A stretch of 64,000 nt of DNA from Neisseria arctica (GTDB lineage: Bacteria; Pseudomonadota; Gammaproteobacteria; Burkholderiales; Neisseriaceae), in NCBI RefSeq assembly GCF_022870905.1, contig NZ_CP091510.1, positions 2,232,001 to 2,296,000 of the forward strand, read 5' to 3'. The position numbers and the translations under genes are program-made. Below the pieces are notes generated by a model that was not told the origin of the DNA, did not search any database, and saw only the letters and a program-made list of their open reading frames with translations. Of this stretch, positions 1 through 10,965 are shown in pieces. Position 1 is the stretch's first letter. Each line of letters opens with the position of its first letter.

Positions 1-1444
1 TATCGTTTTTACCTAAACCGTGGTGATGCCCATCGTCATGATGTGCATCATGATGCTCAGGCAAATCACGCCATTTTTCTTTACCGTGAAAAACCATAAA
101 GTATTGGCGGAAAGCATAAAAAGCAGTTACGAATACACTAGCCAATACAGCAAAGTACGCAAAAGTGCTACCTGGCAATGTGCTAGCATGAGCCGCTTCA
201 ATAATTGAATCTTTTGAATAAAAGCCTGAGAAGAAAGGAGTGCCAATCAAGGCAAGATTACCCAACAGCATAGTAATCCAAGTAATCGGCATATATTTCT
301 TCAGATTACCCATGTGGCGCATGTCTTGATCATGGTGCATTCCAATAATGGCGCTACCGGCTGCCAAGAACAATAGAGCCTTAAAGAAGGCATGCGTCAT
401 CACATGAAACATAGCAATCGAGTATGCCGAAGCTCCTAAAGCAACAGTCATATAACCGAGCTGCGATAGCGTAGAATAAGCCACCACACGCTTGATATCG
501 TTTTGAATGGTGCCCAAAAAACCCATAAACAAAGCAGTAATCGCACCGATCACCATAATTACGCTTAGTGCCGTCGTGCTTAATTCATACATCGGCGACA
601 TGCGCGATACCATGAACAAACCTGCTGTTACCATTGTAGCTGCGTGAATCAATGCGGAAATCGGTGTCGGGCCCTCCATGGAATCTGGCAGCCAAACATG
701 TAAGGGAAATTGAGCTGACTTGCCCATAGCACCTACGAAAAGCAACAGGCAGGTTACCGTCATCAACGACCACTCGACACCAGGAAACAACTGAATAGTT
801 GCATTTTGAAGATTAGGCAAATAAGCAAATACATCGGCATAACGCAGACTACCCCCGAAGTAAGCTAATACTAAGCCAATACCCAACAAGAAACCAAAGT
901 CGCCAACGCGGTTTACTAAAAATGCTTTTAAGTTAGCAAAAATGGCACTCTCTCGCTTGAAATAAAAGCCGATCAGTAAATAAGACACTAAGCCGACAGC
1001 TTCCCAGCCGAAAAACAGCTGAATGAAGTTATTACTCATCACCAGCATCAGCATTGAGAAAGTGAATAAGGAGATATAGCTGAAAAAGCGTTGATAACCA
1101 ACTTCTTCATCATGCATATAGCCGATAGTGTAGATATGTACCATTAGTGACACGCTGGTTACTACCACCATCATCATGGCAGTCAAACTATCTACTAAGA
1201 AACCGACTGAGAAATCCAAACCACCCATTGTCAGCCAGGTATAAACATTTTCATCGTATTTAGCACGGCTACCGTCAATAAAACCATACAACACATAAGC
1301 CGACAACACCGCAGAAACAGCTACGCCCAGAATGGTAACTGTATGTGCACCGGAACGACCGATTTTGTTGCCAAACAAACCTGCTATCAGCGAACCGACT
1401 AACGGTGCTAAGGCAATGGTCAGATATAAGCTCATATTATCCAT
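1..1444 (-). CDS. nuoL: NADH-quinone oxidoreductase subunit L, N-terminal 481 residues (3' end outside window)
   Basis: This is the large proton-pumping membrane subunit of respiratory complex I, related to Mrp antiporters. Translation from the ATG at 1444 stays open to the left edge and gives many hydrophobic helices, including the FFGWEAVGLVSYLLIGFY segment and the GPTPISALIHAATMV segment typical of NuoL. A GGGAG ribosome site lies about 9 bases upstream, and the start is 17 bases after the nuoK stop. A second in-frame ATG follows three codons later. The last visible part has a histidine-rich loop (EHHDAHHDDGHHH). It is transcribed with the upstream nuo genes. The identity is very secure; only the C-terminal part is missing. 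Confidence 0.97.
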   Translation of the reverse strand, partial: MDNMSLYLTIALAPLVGSLIAGLFGNKIGRSGAHTVTILGVAVSAVLSAYVLYGFIDGSRAKYDENVYTWLTMGGLDFSVGFLVDSLTAMMMVVVTSVSLMVHIYTIGYMHDEEVGYQRFFSYISLFTFSMLMLVMSNNFIQLFFGWEAVGLVSYLLIGFYFKRESAIFANLKAFLVNRVGDFGFLLGIGLVLAYFGGSLRYADVFAYLPNLQNATIQLFPGVEWSLMTVTCLLLFVGAMGKSAQFPLHVWLPDSMEGPTPISALIHAATMVTAGLFMVSRMSPMYELSTTALSVIMVIGAITALFMGFLGTIQNDIKRVVAYSTLSQLGYMTVALGASAYSIAMFHVMTHAFFKALLFLAAGSAIIGMHHDQDMRHMGNLKKYMPITWITMLLGNLALIGTPFFSGFYSKDSIIEAAHASTLPGSTFAYFAVLASVFVTAFYAFRQYFMVFHGKEKWRDLPEHHDAHHDDGHHHGLGKND

Positions 1445-1461
1445 TATTCTTATTCTCCCGA

Positions 1462-1767
1462 TTAACCTTTAAGGCGGTTTAAGTCGGCTACATTGATGGT
1501 ATTACGATTACGGAATACCAATACCATAATAGCTAAACCGATTGCTGATTCCGCAGCGGCCACCGTCAATACGAAAAATACAAAAATCTGGCCGGCGGTA
1601 TCGCCCAAATACTGTGAAAATGCGATGAAATTGAAATTGACGGCCAAAAGCATCAACTCAATCGACATTAACAAAACCAAAACATTTTTACGGTTCATAA
1701 AAATGCCCATAGCACTAATGCCGAACAATAATGCAGCCAAAACTAAATAATGGGTTAAGGTAATCAT
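1462..1767 (-). CDS. nuoK: NADH-quinone oxidoreductase subunit K
   Basis: This is a small membrane subunit of complex I that takes part in proton translocation. The 101-residue length is normal for the family. Three hydrophobic helices are visible, at about residues 2-22, 28-50 and 60-84. The two membrane glutamates known to be important in NuoK are present at positions 37 (SIELMLL) and 73 (AAESAIG). Its start overlaps the nuoJ stop by four bases, which suggests translational coupling. Confidence 0.97.
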   Translation of the reverse strand: MITLTHYLVLAALLFGISAMGIFMNRKNVLVLLMSIELMLLAVNFNFIAFSQYLGDTAGQIFVFFVLTVAAAESAIGLAIMVLVFRNRNTINVADLNRLKG

Positions 1768-2426
1768 GCTTTGCCCTCACCTTCTGGTTGGCCGTCTGAA
1801 ACAGCTGTAGTATTTGCAGGCTCAGCTACTTCGGCTTTCATTTTCACCATACGTAAACGACCTTCTTTTGCATTTACTTTAACTTGGTCAGCGGGATTAA
1901 TATATTTGGGTTGGTAGGTTTTGCGATGTACCAAAGCAATTGCCGCAACCATACCTAACACCAGTAATACAGCGGCCAATTCAAACGGTAACAGATATGT
2001 TGTATAAATTTGGCTACCTAAATCACGAATGTTACTGTAATCGGCCGGAATATCCTGCATTGATCCAAAAGCAGCCAGATTCGTTTTTGGATTAATCAGA
2101 ATCATGATAAGCACCACTGCCATTAACACACCAACCGTGCCTGCTACTGGAGCATGACGCCAGAATCCTGCACGCATTTCTTCGATATCAATATTCAGCA
2201 TCATTACAACGAACAGGAACAACACCATCACTGCACCAACATATACCAGCACCAATACAATCCCAAGGAACTCAGCTTGCATCAGCATCCAAATCATGGC
2301 ACTCGTACAGAAAGTAAGTACAAGATAGAGAGCTGCATGTACTGGGTTTTTAGCAGTAACAGTTTTCAGCGCACCAAATAATACGATGGCAGCAAATACA
2401 TAAAATAAAATAAGGGAAAACGTCAT
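1764..2426 (-). CDS. nuoJ: NADH-quinone oxidoreductase subunit J
   Basis: This is a membrane subunit of complex I with five predicted helices in the first 165 residues. The conserved helix around residues 57-80 ([20 protein letters not shown]) is the family hallmark. At 220 residues it is longer than the roughly 185 of the enterobacterial protein. The extra length is a charged C-terminal tail, and an uptake sequence at 1789-1800 lies inside the tail's coding region and encodes the SDGQ stretch. The gene starts 11 bases after nuoI and overlaps nuoK. Confidence 0.96.
   Translation of the reverse strand: MTFSLILFYVFAAIVLFGALKTVTAKNPVHAALYLVLTFCTSAMIWMLMQAEFLGIVLVLVYVGAVMVLFLFVVMMLNIDIEEMRAGFWRHAPVAGTVGVLMAVVLIMILINPKTNLAAFGSMQDIPADYSNIRDLGSQIYTTYLLPFELAAVLLVLGMVAAIALVHRKTYQPKYINPADQVKVNAKEGRLRMVKMKAEVAEPANTTAVSDGQPEGEGKA
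1789..1800 (+). repeat. DNA uptake sequence inside nuoJ
   Basis: A 10-base uptake core with TG in front (TGGCCGTCTGAA). It lies in the 3' end of nuoJ, where it encodes part of the dispensable-looking tail. Confidence 0.85.
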
Positions 2427-2437
2427 TTCACGGCTCC

Positions 2438-2917
2438 TTAGCGATACGGCGCATCAGCTGCTTTACGCTTGGCGATTTCGCTTTCGTAGCGGTCACCAAT
2501 GGCCAGCAGCATCGGTTTTGTATAGTAAAGGTCACCACGCTTCTCACCGTGATACTCTAAAATATGTGTTTCCACGATAGCATCTACCGGACACGCTTCC
2601 TCACAGAATCCGCAGAAAATACACTTAGTCAAATCAATATCATAACGGGTGGTACGACGCGTGCCGTCTTCTCGCTGTTCAGATTCAATATTGATTGCCA
2701 TCGCAGGACAAACGGCTTCACACAATTTGCAGGCAATGCAGCGTTCCTCTCCATTCGGGTAACGGCGCTGTGCATGCAAGCCTCTGAAACGAACTGATTG
2801 AGGTGTTTTTTCCTCAGGAAACATAATGGTTTCTTTACGGGCGAAAAAGTTTTTAAGCGTTACGCCCATTCCTTTTACAAGCTCACCCAGTAAGAAAGTT
2901 TTTACTAAATTAGTCAT
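2438..2917 (-). CDS. nuoI: NADH-quinone oxidoreductase subunit I (two 4Fe-4S ferredoxin)
   Basis: This peripheral-arm subunit of complex I carries two 4Fe-4S clusters that pass electrons towards cluster N2 and quinone. Both ferredoxin motifs are complete. The first is [12 protein letters not shown], with cysteines 60, 63, 66 and 70. The second is [12 protein letters not shown], with cysteines 99, 102, 105 and 109. The length of 159 residues is normal for proteobacteria. It sits between nuoH and nuoJ in the standard order. Confidence 0.97.
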   Translation of the reverse strand: MTNLVKTFLLGELVKGMGVTLKNFFARKETIMFPEEKTPQSVRFRGLHAQRRYPNGEERCIACKLCEAVCPAMAINIESEQREDGTRRTTRYDIDLTKCIFCGFCEEACPVDAIVETHILEYHGEKRGDLYYTKPMLLAIGDRYESEIAKRKAADAPYR

Positions 2918-2932
2918 CTTACTTCTCCTCCC

Positions 2933-3982
2933 TTACTTCCACAAAGACAAGGGCGAAATCATCCACAGGCCAAGTACTACAATACCGAGGAAACCTATCG
3001 GGATCAGTACTTTCCAACCTAAACGCATAATTTGGTCATACCGGTAACGTGGGAAAGTCGCGCGAATCCAAAGATAACCATATAGAATCATGGCCATCTT
3101 AATAAACATCCAAATCACACTAGGTGTACCGATAATGCCCCAACTTTGAGGGAAAGGTGATAACCAACCACCGAGGAACATTAATGAAGTCAACGCAGCG
3201 ATCAAAATCATAAAAATGTACTCGGCAAGGAAAAACAAGGCAAAGGCAAAACCTGAATACTCTACGTGGAAACCCGCTACAATTTCAGACTCACCCTCTG
3301 CCACATCAAAAGGCGCACGGTTGGTTTCTGCCACAGCTGAAATCAAATAAACAATAAACAGCGGGAAAAGAGGCAACCAATTCCAAGAGAAAATCGAACC
3401 GCCTGCTATACCTTTACTTTGCGACTCCACGATATCGGCAAAATTCATACTACCCGATACCATTACTACCCCTACTAACGCAGCACTCATAGCAATTTCA
3501 TATGAAATCGTTTGTGCTGAAGAACGCATTGCCCCCAAAAAGGCATACTTTGAGTTAGAAGCCCATCCAGCAATGATTACGCCATATACAGATAAAGAAG
3601 TAATCATCAAAATAAACAGCAGGCCTGCATTTACATTCGTCAATACCCACTCACTGCTGAAAGGAATCACAGCCCATGCTGCAAATGCCGGAGCAAGCGA
3701 TAGCATCGGGCCGATATAAAATAGAGCTTTATTTGAGGTAGACGGACGAGTTACCTCTTTAAACAAGAGCTTCAATACATCGGCAAACGGCTGAATCAAA
3801 CCGAAAGGGCCCGTTACATTCGGCCCTACTCGCAGCTGCATATAACCAATTACTTTACGCTCAAAATAAGTCAGATAAGCAACTGTCAGAATCAGCGGAA
3901 TCAGGATAATCACAATTTTCAGCACAATTGAAACAATCAGGCCGATTTCGTTACCCAACAAGGTTTGAAAAAATTCTTGCAT
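2933..3982 (-). CDS. nuoH: NADH-quinone oxidoreductase subunit H
   Basis: This membrane subunit of complex I helps form the quinone-binding cavity at the junction with the peripheral arm. It is 349 residues long with about eight hydrophobic helices. The highly conserved loop segments [21 protein letters not shown] (about residues 46-66) and [20 protein letters not shown] (about 220-239) are both present. The gap to nuoG is only two bases, so the genes are certainly cotranscribed. Confidence 0.97.
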   Translation of the reverse strand: MQEFFQTLLGNEIGLIVSIVLKIVIILIPLILTVAYLTYFERKVIGYMQLRVGPNVTGPFGLIQPFADVLKLLFKEVTRPSTSNKALFYIGPMLSLAPAFAAWAVIPFSSEWVLTNVNAGLLFILMITSLSVYGVIIAGWASNSKYAFLGAMRSSAQTISYEIAMSAALVGVVMVSGSMNFADIVESQSKGIAGGSIFSWNWLPLFPLFIVYLISAVAETNRAPFDVAEGESEIVAGFHVEYSGFAFALFFLAEYIFMILIAALTSLMFLGGWLSPFPQSWGIIGTPSVIWMFIKMAMILYGYLWIRATFPRYRYDQIMRLGWKVLIPIGFLGIVVLGLWMISPLSLWK

Positions 3983-3984
3983 GA

Positions 3985-6246
3985 TTAACCCCGTACCAAC
4001 TCGATGGTATTCATCAACGCACCCAACGCAGCATTTTCAGTATGAAGCGGGAGGTACACAACATTTTCAGGCAAGCCTGTATCAGATAAAACAGTAACTT
4101 TAATACGATTACCGTTTTGCATTGCATAAACCCGTTCACCTTCTTGCAAACCCAAAACCGATAAAGTAACGGGGTTCACTCGAGCAGCCGGCACTTGAGC
4201 ATGGCTGGTTGCTTGCAACGGTGCAGAACGGCGTACCAAAGCATCAGTATGATAAATACCGACTCCTCCGACACGTACCAACAACTGATTACTATTTTGG
4301 CGGGAACTATCCTGCCAACTGCTTTGATTACTCAACTTTTCGGATAAATTTGCTTTATCGACTGCAACTTGCAACACTTTCTCACTACTGTCGAATTCAA
4401 AGCCGGCCAATTCGAATACATTGCCTAGTACACGCAGTACTTTCCATAAAGGGCGTGAGTCGGCAAAACCTTTTACCACTCCATGGAATGATTGCAAACG
4501 GCCTTCCATGTTTACAAAACTACCAGAAGTCTCGGTAAAAGGTGCAATGGGCAGCATTACGTCACAAACTTCACGTAATGTTTCGCTTTCAAACGGTGTA
4601 AATGCCATCACACTTTGTGCCTGCTTTAATGCAGCAACGGCTTGTACACCATCAGCGACATCAATTTCAGGTTCCACATTCAAAAGCAATACGGCTTTTT
4701 TCGGCTCTTGCAACATTTGTTGAATGCTGTGCCCGATATTCAAACCCAACACATCAGCACCTACGCTATTGGCAGCTTGAGGCAAAATACCCAAAACTGC
4801 TCCAGTAACAGCAGCAAGCTTCTGAGCAGCTACATAAATAGCCGCATAATCAGGATGGTTTTGAACTTCCGCTCCCAATAAAATGGTTGCTTTTTCAGCT
4901 TGCTTCAGATTATCGGTGATAGCACTTTGCGTATCATCAGCCAAGTTACCTAACAAATCTGCCCAATCATTCGGATGAGTGACCTTACGGGCAAATAACG
5001 GCATATGCAATTCTTCATGACTGGAAGCCACCAAGCTCAATGCCATACCGTTTTTGGCTGCACGGCGCAAACGAGCGGTCAACAATGGCTGCTCTTTACG
5101 CAGATTAGCACCAACAATCAGTACGGCATCGTTGGCTGCCAAATCTTGGATACTTTGTCCCAACCACTGCGCACCCTTGAGGCCATCTGAAAGACGATTG
5201 TCCTGTTGCTGCAAGCGTGTGCTGATATGTTTGATACCCAAACCTTCGGCAAGCTTTTTGGTCAGGTATAATTCTTCGACCGTATTCATCGGATTAGCCC
5301 AAATACCGATTTGGTCTTTACCATCCTCTTTTGCAATACAATCTAATGTTTTACGAACATATTCCAATGCAGTCGGCCAATCCACTTCATGCCATTCCCC
5401 GCCGTGTTTGATTTTCGGCGTTTTCAAACGGCTTTCATGATACAGGCTTTCGTAAGAGAAACGATCACGATCCGAAATCCAACATTCGTTAACCGCCTCA
5501 TTCTCCAACGGCAACACTCGGCGGACGGTGTGATCCTTAGTTTGCACAATCAGGTTGCTACCCAAAGCATCATGTGCAGAAATGGTCTTACGACGGCTTA
5601 GCTCCCAAGAGCGGGCATCATAACGGAATGGTTTGCTAGTCAGCGCACCAACCGGACATAAGTCAATGACATTACCCGATAATTCGGTTTCCACGGCTTT
5701 ACCGATAAACGGCATAATTTCAGAAAACTCACCGCGATTTGCCATTGCGATTTCCTGCATACCGGCAATTTCTTCTGTAAAACGTACGCAACGGGTACAG
5801 TGAATACAACGGCTCATTTCGGCTGCCGACACCAATGGGCCCATATCTTTGCCGACTACCGAGCGTTTCTCTTCCTGATAGCGGCTTGAAGACTGACCAT
5901 ATCCGACTGCTAAATCCTGTAATTGACACTCGCCACCTTGGTCACAAATCGGACAATCAAGCGGATGGTTAATCAACAAAAATTCCATTACCCCTTCTTG
6001 TGCCTGTTTGGCTTTAGGAGAATGGGTATGAACTACCATACCATCTGTTACCGGCGTGGCACAGGCGGGTAACGGCTTGGGGGCTTTTTCAACTTCCACC
6101 AAGCACATACGGCAGTTCGCGGCAATAGATAACTTTTTATGGTAGCAGAAGTGCGGAATATAAGTGCCGAGCTTGTGCGCCGCTTCCATTACGGTGGTGC
6201 CTTGCTCTACTGATACCTGCTTACCATCAATTTCGATTTGTAACAT
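3985..6246 (-). CDS. nuoG: NADH-quinone oxidoreductase subunit G (molybdopterin-oxidoreductase-like iron-sulfur subunit)
   Basis: This is the largest peripheral subunit of complex I and carries several iron-sulfur clusters. The N-terminal 2Fe-2S site uses cysteines 34, 45, 48 and 62. The His-Cys3 cluster motif is [14 protein letters not shown], with His94 and Cys98, 101 and 107. The next 4Fe-4S site is formed by CIHCTRC and the later DLCPVGAL cysteine. The rest is a catalytically silent molybdopterin-oxidoreductase-like domain. The 753-residue length fits betaproteobacteria. A 79-base gap with one uptake sequence separates it from nuoF. Confidence 0.97.
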   Translation of the reverse strand: MLQIEIDGKQVSVEQGTTVMEAAHKLGTYIPHFCYHKKLSIAANCRMCLVEVEKAPKPLPACATPVTDGMVVHTHSPKAKQAQEGVMEFLLINHPLDCPICDQGGECQLQDLAVGYGQSSSRYQEEKRSVVGKDMGPLVSAAEMSRCIHCTRCVRFTEEIAGMQEIAMANRGEFSEIMPFIGKAVETELSGNVIDLCPVGALTSKPFRYDARSWELSRRKTISAHDALGSNLIVQTKDHTVRRVLPLENEAVNECWISDRDRFSYESLYHESRLKTPKIKHGGEWHEVDWPTALEYVRKTLDCIAKEDGKDQIGIWANPMNTVEELYLTKKLAEGLGIKHISTRLQQQDNRLSDGLKGAQWLGQSIQDLAANDAVLIVGANLRKEQPLLTARLRRAAKNGMALSLVASSHEELHMPLFARKVTHPNDWADLLGNLADDTQSAITDNLKQAEKATILLGAEVQNHPDYAAIYVAAQKLAAVTGAVLGILPQAANSVGADVLGLNIGHSIQQMLQEPKKAVLLLNVEPEIDVADGVQAVAALKQAQSVMAFTPFESETLREVCDVMLPIAPFTETSGSFVNMEGRLQSFHGVVKGFADSRPLWKVLRVLGNVFELAGFEFDSSEKVLQVAVDKANLSEKLSNQSSWQDSSRQNSNQLLVRVGGVGIYHTDALVRRSAPLQATSHAQVPAARVNPVTLSVLGLQEGERVYAMQNGNRIKVTVLSDTGLPENVVYLPLHTENAALGALMNTIELVRG

Positions 6247-6312
6247 GGTGTGTTTCCTACGTTACGGTTTCTTTATAAATAAAATTTATTTAACTGCTGT
6301 CAAGCTGACGTT

Positions 6313-6324
6313 TTCAGACGGCCT
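6313..6324 (-). repeat. DNA uptake sequence between nuoF and nuoG
   Basis: Single AG-type copy (AGGCCGTCTGAA on the minus strand) immediately after the nuoF stop. It has no inverted partner, so it is unlikely to act as a terminator within the operon. Confidence 0.85.
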
Positions 6325-6325
6325 C

Positions 6326-7621
6326 TTAGCACCATTTATGTTCTTTGGCTGGCTTGCCGTATTCAATATAATGCTCGAACTCATGGCGGAAATGTTTGGT
6401 AAAGCTCCGTACCGGGAAAACCGCTGCATCCGCCAAGGCGCAAATAGTTCTACCCGCCATATTGTTACCGATAGAATCAAGCAACTCTAAATCTTCCGGA
6501 CGTCCTTTACCTTCAGCAATACGGTGTACGATGCGGTAAAGCCAACCAGTACCTTCCCGACAAGGGGTACACTGACCGCAAGACTCTTCATGGTAAAAAT
6601 AGCTTAATCGCTCCAGCGCGCGAACCATACATACATCTTCATCCATTACGATCACGGCACCCGAACCAAGCATGGAACCGGCCTTAGCGATGGAATCATA
6701 ATCCATATTCAAGGTCATCATAATCTCACCGGGCAACACGGGAGCAGAAGAACCACCAGGGATCACGGCTTTAAGCTTTTTGCCGTCTTTCATACCGCCG
6801 GCCATTTCTAACAATTTGGCAAAGGGCGTTCCCAAAGGAACCTCGTAATTGCCCGGACGGTTCACATGACCGGAAATAGAGAACAACTTTGTACCACCCG
6901 CATTCTCAATACCTTGGTCGGCAAAATTTTTGCCACCATCGCGAATAATAAAAGGTACCGAAGCAAATGTTTCGGTGTTGTTAATAGTAGTCGGTTTACC
7001 ATACAGACCGTATGAAGCCGGGAAAGGCGGTTTGAAACGCGGTTGGCCTTTTTTACCCTCCAGCGATTCTAGCAAAGCTGTTTCCTCACCACAGATATAT
7101 GCGCCATAACCATGTGCAGCAAAGAGTTCGAAATCAAACCCCAAACCCATAATATTTTTACCCAAAAAGCCCGCTCTGCGAGCCTCGGCTAATGCCTCTT
7201 CAAACCGCTGATACCCTTCAAAAATCTCACCGTGGATATAGTTATAACCAGCCTCTGCACCCATCGCATAGCCGGCAATAATCATACCTTCAATCAATGC
7301 GTGCGGATTGAACATAATGATGTCGCGATCTTTAAATGTACCTGGTTCGCCTTCATCAGTATTACAAACTACATATTTTGCACCTGGAAAAGAACGGGGC
7401 ATAAAGCTCCATTTTAAGCCGGTAGGAAAGCCAGCACCGCCCCGACCACGTAAACCAGAAGTTTTCACTTCGGCAATCACATCATCTTGTGAGATTTTCT
7501 CACTCAAAATTTTACGTAAAGCTTGGTAACCGCCGCGCGCTTCATAAGCAGCCAACGTCCAACAGTCAGACTGTAGGGTGTCGACTTGATCAAAAATAAC
7601 ACCGGATTGATAAATAGCCAT
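6326..7621 (-). CDS. nuoF: NADH-quinone oxidoreductase subunit F (FMN/NADH-binding)
   Basis: This subunit oxidises NADH, holds the FMN and carries the 4Fe-4S cluster N3. The NADH/FMN-binding glycine-rich segment [16 protein letters not shown] lies at about residues 55-70. The cluster motif [12 protein letters not shown] with the later TICALAD cysteine is in the last quarter. The length of 431 residues is normal. It is separated from the upstream cupin gene by 144 bases, which contain a weak inverted repeat (AACCAAAT/ATTTGGTT). Confidence 0.97.
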   Translation of the reverse strand: MAIYQSGVIFDQVDTLQSDCWTLAAYEARGGYQALRKILSEKISQDDVIAEVKTSGLRGRGGAGFPTGLKWSFMPRSFPGAKYVVCNTDEGEPGTFKDRDIIMFNPHALIEGMIIAGYAMGAEAGYNYIHGEIFEGYQRFEEALAEARRAGFLGKNIMGLGFDFELFAAHGYGAYICGEETALLESLEGKKGQPRFKPPFPASYGLYGKPTTINNTETFASVPFIIRDGGKNFADQGIENAGGTKLFSISGHVNRPGNYEVPLGTPFAKLLEMAGGMKDGKKLKAVIPGGSSAPVLPGEIMMTLNMDYDSIAKAGSMLGSGAVIVMDEDVCMVRALERLSYFYHEESCGQCTPCREGTGWLYRIVHRIAEGKGRPEDLELLDSIGNNMAGRTICALADAAVFPVRSFTKHFRHEFEHYIEYGKPAKEHKWC

Positions 7622-7765
7622 TTTTTCTACCTACTTTTATATTCATACAGCATCATTATTAATGCCGACATGGATGTCCTACCGGGTATCAGGGCTTAAA
7701 ACCAAATTCTTTAATTTCCTACAAATATTTGGTTCTGCTCTTTTCAAAATCTTTAGCAGCCTAGC

Positions 7766-8083
7766 CTAAATACTACCTTCCTTTTCAACCACCAATATCC
7801 GTGCTTCGCCTTGCGGGTGGGCAACGTGTTCGGTACCGATACCGGCGAAAAAGATATCTCCGGTTTGCAAACGAACAATATGTTCTTGTCCACCTTCACG
7901 ATAGTGCATATCTACCGTACCGCTCATCACAACAAATACTTCTTCACCATCATTGATATGCCATTTGTAGGGCTGATCTGTCCAATGTAGGCGTACCGTG
8001 ATTCCGCTCATGTTCGCGATATCTAAAGCGGCCCAGGCACGGTCACCATTAAACTCAGCAGAACGTATTATCCGATGGTTCAT
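7766..8083 (-). CDS. Small cupin-domain protein inside the nuo operon
   Basis: A 105-residue single-domain cupin. The first cupin motif region (HINDGEEVFVVMSG) and the second (GDIFFAGIGTEHVAHP) contain the His and Glu residues that normally bind a metal ion. No substrate can be inferred. I chose the ATG at 8083; the reading frame extends to a TTG at 8110, but that version adds an unconvincing leader. It lies between nuoE (83 bases upstream) and nuoF in the same direction, so it is very probably cotranscribed with complex I. It is not a known complex I subunit. Confidence 0.8.
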   Translation of the reverse strand: MNHRIIRSAEFNGDRAWAALDIANMSGITVRLHWTDQPYKWHINDGEEVFVVMSGTVDMHYREGGQEHIVRLQTGDIFFAGIGTEHVAHPQGEARILVVEKEGSI

Positions 8084-8166
8084 GAGGTTATATCCCAAAT
8101 TATTCAACAATATCTTTTAAAACTACTTATCTGGGTTCTAGGCGTGAGTCCGTGTAAAATTGCGGC

Positions 8167-8640
8167 TTACTGCAACTCCGACAGTTTTGCCTCAATGGCC
8201 TCTTCAGTCATGAAGCTACACATTTTATGATTGTTTACCAACATTACAGGTGCATCACCACAAGCACCCATACACTCACCTTCTATTAGAGTATAAAGGC
8301 CGTCTGAAGTAGTTTCACCAAAACCGATACCCAATTTCTGCTTGAGGTATTCTGCAGCATTTACCCCCCCGCGCAGCGCACATGGCAAGTTTGTGCAAAC
8401 GGTAAGCTTATACTTACCTACGGGATGGAGATCGTACATATTGTAAAAAGTAGCCACTTCATAAGCTGCTGCCGGTGCAATACCAACATAATCAGCCACA
8501 TATTCAATCGTTTCAGGGCTCAGATAGCCCTTCTCCACTTGGGCAATACGCAATGCACCCATAATGGCTGAACGACGTTGGTCGGCCGGATACTTCGCCA
8601 GCTCGGTATCGATTTGTTTTAAAGATTCTGTGGATAACAT
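8167..8640 (-). CDS. nuoE: NADH-quinone oxidoreductase subunit E (2Fe-2S)
   Basis: This thioredoxin-like subunit of the NADH dehydrogenase module binds 2Fe-2S cluster N1a. The four ligands are visible as Cys82 and Cys87 (VCTNLPCALRGG) and Cys123 and Cys127 (GECMGACGDAP). The 157-residue length is typical. A run of seven G in the coding strand encodes the RGGV at about 90-93. Its ATG overlaps the end of nuoD by one base. An uptake sequence lies inside the gene at 8297-8308. Confidence 0.97.
   Translation of the reverse strand: MLSTESLKQIDTELAKYPADQRRSAIMGALRIAQVEKGYLSPETIEYVADYVGIAPAAAYEVATFYNMYDLHPVGKYKLTVCTNLPCALRGGVNAAEYLKQKLGIGFGETTSDGLYTLIEGECMGACGDAPVMLVNNHKMCSFMTEEAIEAKLSELQ
8297..8308 (+). 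repeat. DNA uptake sequence inside nuoE
   Basis: Single AG-type copy within the coding region, encoding the TSDGL segment around residue 111. Confidence 0.85.
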
Positions 8641-9896
8641 TATCGGTCTACCTCTCCGAATACGATGTCTTGCGTACCGATGATAGCAACCACGTCTGCC
8701 AACATATGGCCGCGTGCCATTTCATCCATACCTTGCAAATGAGCGAAACCAGGCGCACGGATTTTCAAGCGATATGGTTTATTAGCGCCGTCTGAAATCA
8801 TATAAATACCAAACTCGCCTTTGGGATGCTCGACGGCAGTATATGTTTCACCTTCTGGTACGTGCATACCTTCAGTAAAGAGTTTGAAATGGTGGATCAA
8901 ATCTTCCATCCCCATCTTCATATCAGTGCGCTTGGGCGGAGCGATTTTGTGGTTATCAACAATCACTGGCCCGGGGTTGGCTTTCAGCCACTGTACGCAT
9001 TGTTTGATAATACGGTTAGACTCGCGCATTTCATTAATACGGCAGAGATAACGGTCATAACAGTCACCGTTCACGCCCACCGGAATATCGAAATCAACTT
9101 TGGCATAGGCATCATACGGAGCTTTTTTACGGATATCCCACTCCACCCCAGAACCACGCAACATCACACCGGTAAAACCTTTTTGCAATGCGCGCTCAGG
9201 GCTGACTACACCGATGCCGACAGTACGTTGTTTCCAAATACGGTTATCAGTCAGCAAGCTTTCATATTCATCTACGCAGGCAGGGAAACGTTCGGTAAAT
9301 GCTTCGATAAAATCAAGCATTGTTCCTTCACGCGCTTCATTTAGCTTTTTCAACACCTTCGCATTGCGGAATTTGCTAGACTCATACTTAGGCATAAAAT
9401 CCGGTAAATCACGATATACTCCGCCCGGACGGAAATAAGCAGCATGCATGCGTGCTCCTGAAACCGCCTCGTATAAGTCCATCAACTCTTCACGCTCACG
9501 GAAAGCATACAGAAACACAGTCATTGCGCCGATATCCAACGCATGTGAACCGATACCCATTAAATGGTTCAGAATACGGGTGACCTCCGCAAACATAACC
9601 CGGATATATTGTGCGCGCTCCGGCACCTGAATACCTGCCAGTTTTTCAATTGCCAAACAGTAAGCCTGCTCGTTGACCATCATCGACACATAATCGAGGC
9701 GATCCATATAAGGTAAAGCTTGCAGATAAGTACGGGTTTCGGCCAGTTTCTCGGTGCCACGATGCAGCAAACCGATATGCGGGTCGGCACGAACAATGGT
9801 TTCTCCATCCAGCTCAAGAACCATACGTAATACGCCATGAGCTGCAGGGTGTTGTGGGCCGAAGTTGATGGTGTAATTTCTTAATTTGTTAGCCAC
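8640..9896 (-). CDS. nuoD: NADH-quinone oxidoreductase subunit D
   Basis: This is the 49-kDa-type subunit of complex I, related to the large subunit of NiFe hydrogenases, and it forms the quinone site with NuoB and NuoH. The conserved N-terminal segment [21 protein letters not shown] and the C-terminal [13 protein letters not shown] ending are both intact. The 418-residue length shows a stand-alone NuoD, not the NuoCD fusion of enterobacteria. It overlaps nuoC by eight bases. Confidence 0.97.
   Translation of the reverse strand: MANKLRNYTINFGPQHPAAHGVLRMVLELDGETIVRADPHIGLLHRGTEKLAETRTYLQALPYMDRLDYVSMMVNEQAYCLAIEKLAGIQVPERAQYIRVMFAEVTRILNHLMGIGSHALDIGAMTVFLYAFREREELMDLYEAVSGARMHAAYFRPGGVYRDLPDFMPKYESSKFRNAKVLKKLNEAREGTMLDFIEAFTERFPACVDEYESLLTDNRIWKQRTVGIGVVSPERALQKGFTGVMLRGSGVEWDIRKKAPYDAYAKVDFDIPVGVNGDCYDRYLCRINEMRESNRIIKQCVQWLKANPGPVIVDNHKIAPPKRTDMKMGMEDLIHHFKLFTEGMHVPEGETYTAVEHPKGEFGIYMISDGANKPYRLKIRAPGFAHLQGMDEMARGHMLADVVAIIGTQDIVFGEVDR
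8787..8796 (+). repeat. DNA uptake core inside nuoD
   Basis: Only the 10-base core GCCGTCTGAA is present; the two preceding bases are GC instead of AG or AT. It encodes the ISDGA segment. Confidence 0.8.
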
Positions 9897-10476
9897 CGTA
9901 ATTCTCCTCGCGGACGATGCGCGGGGTGATCTCGCGCGGCTCGATGGTTACAGGTTGGTAAATAACGCGTTTTTCGGTTTCGTCGTAACGCATTTCTACA
10001 TAACCGGAAATAGGGAAATCTTTACGGAAAGGATGACCGACAAAACCGTAATCGGTCAGGATTCGGCGTAAATCAGGGTGATTATTAAACATAATACCGT
10101 ATAAGTCGAAGGCCTCCCGCTCATACCAGTCGGCACTGTTGTAGATTTCGGTTACGGAATCCACAACAGGAAAGGCATCGTCTTGCGCCCATACTCGTAC
10201 GCGAATACGTTGATTGTTACGAACCGACAACAATTGGCTGACAACAGCGAAACGTTTACCCTCCCAAGGCTCATTTTTATAGGTACTGTAATCAACGCCA
10301 CATAAATCCACTAACGACTCAAAGCCTAAATCAGCATGATCACGGAGCGTAGTCATAATTTCAAGGTAATGCTCAGGACGGCACTCAACGGTTACTTCCT
10401 GCAATGCCAGCACCACTTTATCAGCTTTATTGCCCAATACATTTTGGACAACCTGATACAAATCATTCACATGCAT
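9889..10476 (-). CDS. nuoC: NADH-quinone oxidoreductase subunit C
   Basis: This is the 30-kDa-type peripheral subunit of complex I. The family signature ERE(A/T)FDLYGI ([21 protein letters not shown]) is present at about residues 120-140, as is the C-terminal GHPFRKDFP. It is 195 residues, a free-standing NuoC as in other betaproteobacteria. The gene lies nine bases after nuoB and overlaps nuoD. Confidence 0.97.
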   Translation of the reverse strand: MHVNDLYQVVQNVLGNKADKVVLALQEVTVECRPEHYLEIMTTLRDHADLGFESLVDLCGVDYSTYKNEPWEGKRFAVVSQLLSVRNNQRIRVRVWAQDDAFPVVDSVTEIYNSADWYEREAFDLYGIMFNNHPDLRRILTDYGFVGHPFRKDFPISGYVEMRYDETEKRVIYQPVTIEPREITPRIVREENYGG

Positions 10477-10485
10477 CGTGCTCTC

Positions 10486-10965
10486 CTAGTTACGGGCAAT
10501 GGTATAAGTGCGCTTAATTTTGCCCTGAAGTTGGATCAAGCCGTAAATCAAGGCTTCCGCAGTGGGTGGGCAACCAGGTACATAAACATCTACAGGCACA
10601 ATACGGTCACAACCCCGCACTACCGAGTAAGAATAATGGTAATAACCGCCGCCGTTAGCACACGACCCCATAGACAATACCCAGCGCGGCTCTGCCATTT
10701 GGTCATACACACGACGCAATGCAGGCGCCATTTTGTTGCATAGAGTGCCCGCCACAATCATTAGGTCGGATTGGCGCGGAGAAGGACGGAAAATAATACC
10801 GAAGCGGTCTAAGTCGTAACGCGAGGCCCCTGCCTGCATCATTTCTACGGCACAGCAGGCCAAACCGAACGTTACCGGCCACAAAGAGCCGGTACGGACA
10901 TAATTGAGCACCGTATCCGCACTGGCGGTTACGAAACCCTTATTCAAAACGCCTTCTATTCCCAT
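10486..10965 (-). CDS. nuoB: NADH-quinone oxidoreductase subunit B (cluster N2)
   Basis: This subunit holds 4Fe-4S cluster N2, the last carrier before quinone. The paired cysteines of [10 protein letters not shown] and the later [19 protein letters not shown] and [12 protein letters not shown] segments supply the cluster ligands. I chose the ATG at 10965 (MGIEGVL), which matches the start I remember for Neisseria NuoB. An upstream ATG at 10986 would extend into nuoA. With the chosen start the gene still overlaps nuoA by ten bases and gives 159 residues. Confidence 0.96.
   Translation of the reverse strand: MGIEGVLNKGFVTASADTVLNYVRTGSLWPVTFGLACCAVEMMQAGASRYDLDRFGIIFRPSPRQSDLMIVAGTLCNKMAPALRRVYDQMAEPRWVLSMGSCANGGGYYHYSYSVVRGCDRIVPVDVYVPGCPPTAEALIYGLIQLQGKIKRTYTIARN

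Noticed and set aside
4209..5601. Several long plus-strand frames opposite nuoG
   Set aside because: They overlap a conserved gene in antisense and have no family features; they are shadows of its codon pattern.
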